Shown one piece after another: positions 13,050 to 13,928 of a stretch of 13,928 nt of DNA (position 1 is the stretch's first letter; every line of letters begins with the position of its first letter). The stretch is taken from contig CALHKJ010000401.1 in the NCBI GenBank assembly GCA_938033975.1, positions 1 to 13,928 of the forward strand, given 5' to 3'. The stretch is from an uncultured Saprospiraceae bacterium. GTDB lineage: Bacteria > Bacteroidota > Bacteroidia > Chitinophagales > Saprospiraceae. The position numbers were made by a program, and so were the translations under genes. The notes below the pieces were generated by a model. The model searched no databases and was not told where the DNA came from. It saw only the letters and a program-made list of their open reading frames with translations.

Positions 13050-13928
13050 GTTTTTGAAGAGACTAGAAAATCTTTTACATACTTCTCCACCCCGCTTTCC
13101 AAACTTGTAAATTCCTTCTTATAACCTGCGTCTTTTAGCTTAGACATATTTGCTTCCGTAAAATATTGATAAGTATCACGTATATCTTCTGGTGTATCTA
13201 TAAATTCAATGCTAGGTTCTTTACCCAAAGCAGCAAAAACAGCTTCCACTAAATCTTTAAAACTTCTGGCCTTCCCGGTACCAATATTATACAAGCCTGA
13301 CTTTGCATTTCCATTCATTAAAAATTGACAACAGTCAATCACATCATCAATAAAAATAAAATCACGGCTCTGCTCTCCATCTGCCACATCCTCTCTGTGA
13401 GATCTAAAAAGTTTCATTTTCCCAGTCTCGACTATTTGATTGTAAGCATGAAAAATCACAGAAGCCATTCTTCCTTTATGATATTCATTGGGTCCAAAAA
13501 CATTGAAAAATTTCACACCATACCAAGATGGTGGCTCCAAGGGTTGCTCAAGAGCCCACTTATCAAATGCTTGTTTGGAATCACCATATGGATTTAAGGG
13601 CTTAAGAGATGAAACAACTTCATGGCTGTCATCAAATCCTAGTTTACCATCACCATAGGTAGCAGCACTAGAAGCATATACCAAAGGTATATCCATCAAA
13701 GCACAGTAAGACCAAATATCTTGGCTATACTGGACATTTAATCGCTTAAATAAGGCAATGTTTTTTTCTGCAGTATCAGTGCGGGCTCCAAGGTGATATA
13801 CCTTTGTTACTGTCGGTTCTTTTTCATCGAGATAGTCAAATAGAAGATTTCGTTGGATTGTTTGGACACGGTCACTTTGTGGTACATTCTTTTTCTTATC
13901 CTCTCTTTCAAAGTTATCAACCAATAGA
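13043..13928 (-). CDS. hldD: ADP-L-glycero-D-manno-heptose 6-epimerase, N-terminus outside window
   Basis: An SDR-family epimerase that turns ADP-D-glycero-D-manno-heptose into the L form for LPS inner core synthesis (cytosolic, NADP-dependent). The frame is open to the right edge; the TTG at 13924 lies within the codons of LLVDNFERED and is not a start. The GxxGxxG Rossmann motif and about 35 residues are therefore missing by windowing, not mutation. Visible motifs counted from 13924: HLGARTDTAEKN, YASSAATYGDG (Ser86, equivalent to E. coli Ser116), NPYGDSK (Tyr113, Lys117 = Tyr140, Lys144), FNVFGPNEYHKGRMASV (Lys150 = Lys178), SRDFIFIDDV and GLYNIGTGKARSF. The agreement with E. coli HldD extends to the C-terminal segment. 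It converges on the DUF4348-like gene with a 7-nt overlap (13043-13049). Confidence 0.92.
   Translation of the reverse strand, partial: LLVDNFEREDKKKNVPQSDRVQTIQRNLLFDYLDEKEPTVTKVYHLGARTDTAEKNIALFKRLNVQYSQDIWSYCALMDIPLVYASSAATYGDGKLGFDDSHEVVSSLKPLNPYGDSKQAFDKWALEQPLEPPSWYGVKFFNVFGPNEYHKGRMASVIFHAYNQIVETGKMKLFRSHREDVADGEQSRDFIFIDDVIDCCQFLMNGNAKSGLYNIGTGKARSFKDLVEAVFAALGKEPSIEFIDTPEDIRDTYQYFTEANMSKLKDAGYKKEFTSLESGVEKYVKDFLVSSKTY

Noticed and set aside
13922..13924. TTG as the start of hldD
   Set aside because: The frame continues past the right edge and the Rossmann GxxGxxG motif is missing, so the gene begins outside the window.

Overview
The window comes from a low-GC member of the Bacteroidota, probably a marine gliding-type lineage (Cytophagales or a relative). 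Supporting evidence is the C-terminal end of the type IX secretion (T9SS) translocon SprA, two secreted proteins with T9SS type A C-terminal sorting domains, a PadR-PspC gene pair, DUF4197 and DUF4348-like lipoproteins, TAnnTTTG-type promoter elements and no clear Shine-Dalgarno sequences. Species cannot be fixed from the sequence.

Layout: the 3' end of sprA (+) meets an OmpA-family gene (-) at a strong bidirectional terminator. A glutaryl-CoA dehydrogenase gene (-) is divergent from folB (+), which is followed by a DUF4197 lipoprotein gene (+). A second bidirectional terminator separates this from a T9SS cargo gene (-). Next, on the minus strand, are a translationally coupled padR-pspC pair with its own terminator, a 399-bp non-coding stretch, a lytic transglycosylase gene and a tight three-gene run (lipoprotein, choice-of-anchor-V T9SS cargo, NAD-dependent DNA ligase ligA). 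A divergent plus-strand pair follows (4'-phosphopantetheinyl transferase and a DUF4348-like lipoprotein). The window ends in a partial ADP-heptose epimerase gene hldD (-), which overlaps the lipoprotein gene tail to tail.

Most genes are housekeeping or cell-envelope functions: outer-membrane export (SprA and its cargo), peptidoglycan anchoring and turnover (OmpA, lytic transglycosylase), LPS core precursor (HldD), envelope stress (PspC), folate, amino-acid degradation, DNA ligation and carrier-protein activation. No defence island, prophage, IS element, tRNA or rRNA is visible.

The most unusual DNA is the non-coding stretch at 7030-7428. It holds a GC-rich hierarchical repeat: two tandem copies of a 149-bp unit, each made of alternating ~24.5-bp A and B monomers (A-B-A-B) plus a distinct 51-bp C segment. 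It runs up to the lytic transglycosylase stop codon. On its other side are a tandem GAATATTC palindrome and then a dyad upstream of padR. Other points of interest are a divergent zinc finger in LigA, a charged insertion in SprA, and revised TTG starts for the phosphopantetheinyl transferase and possibly its neighbour.
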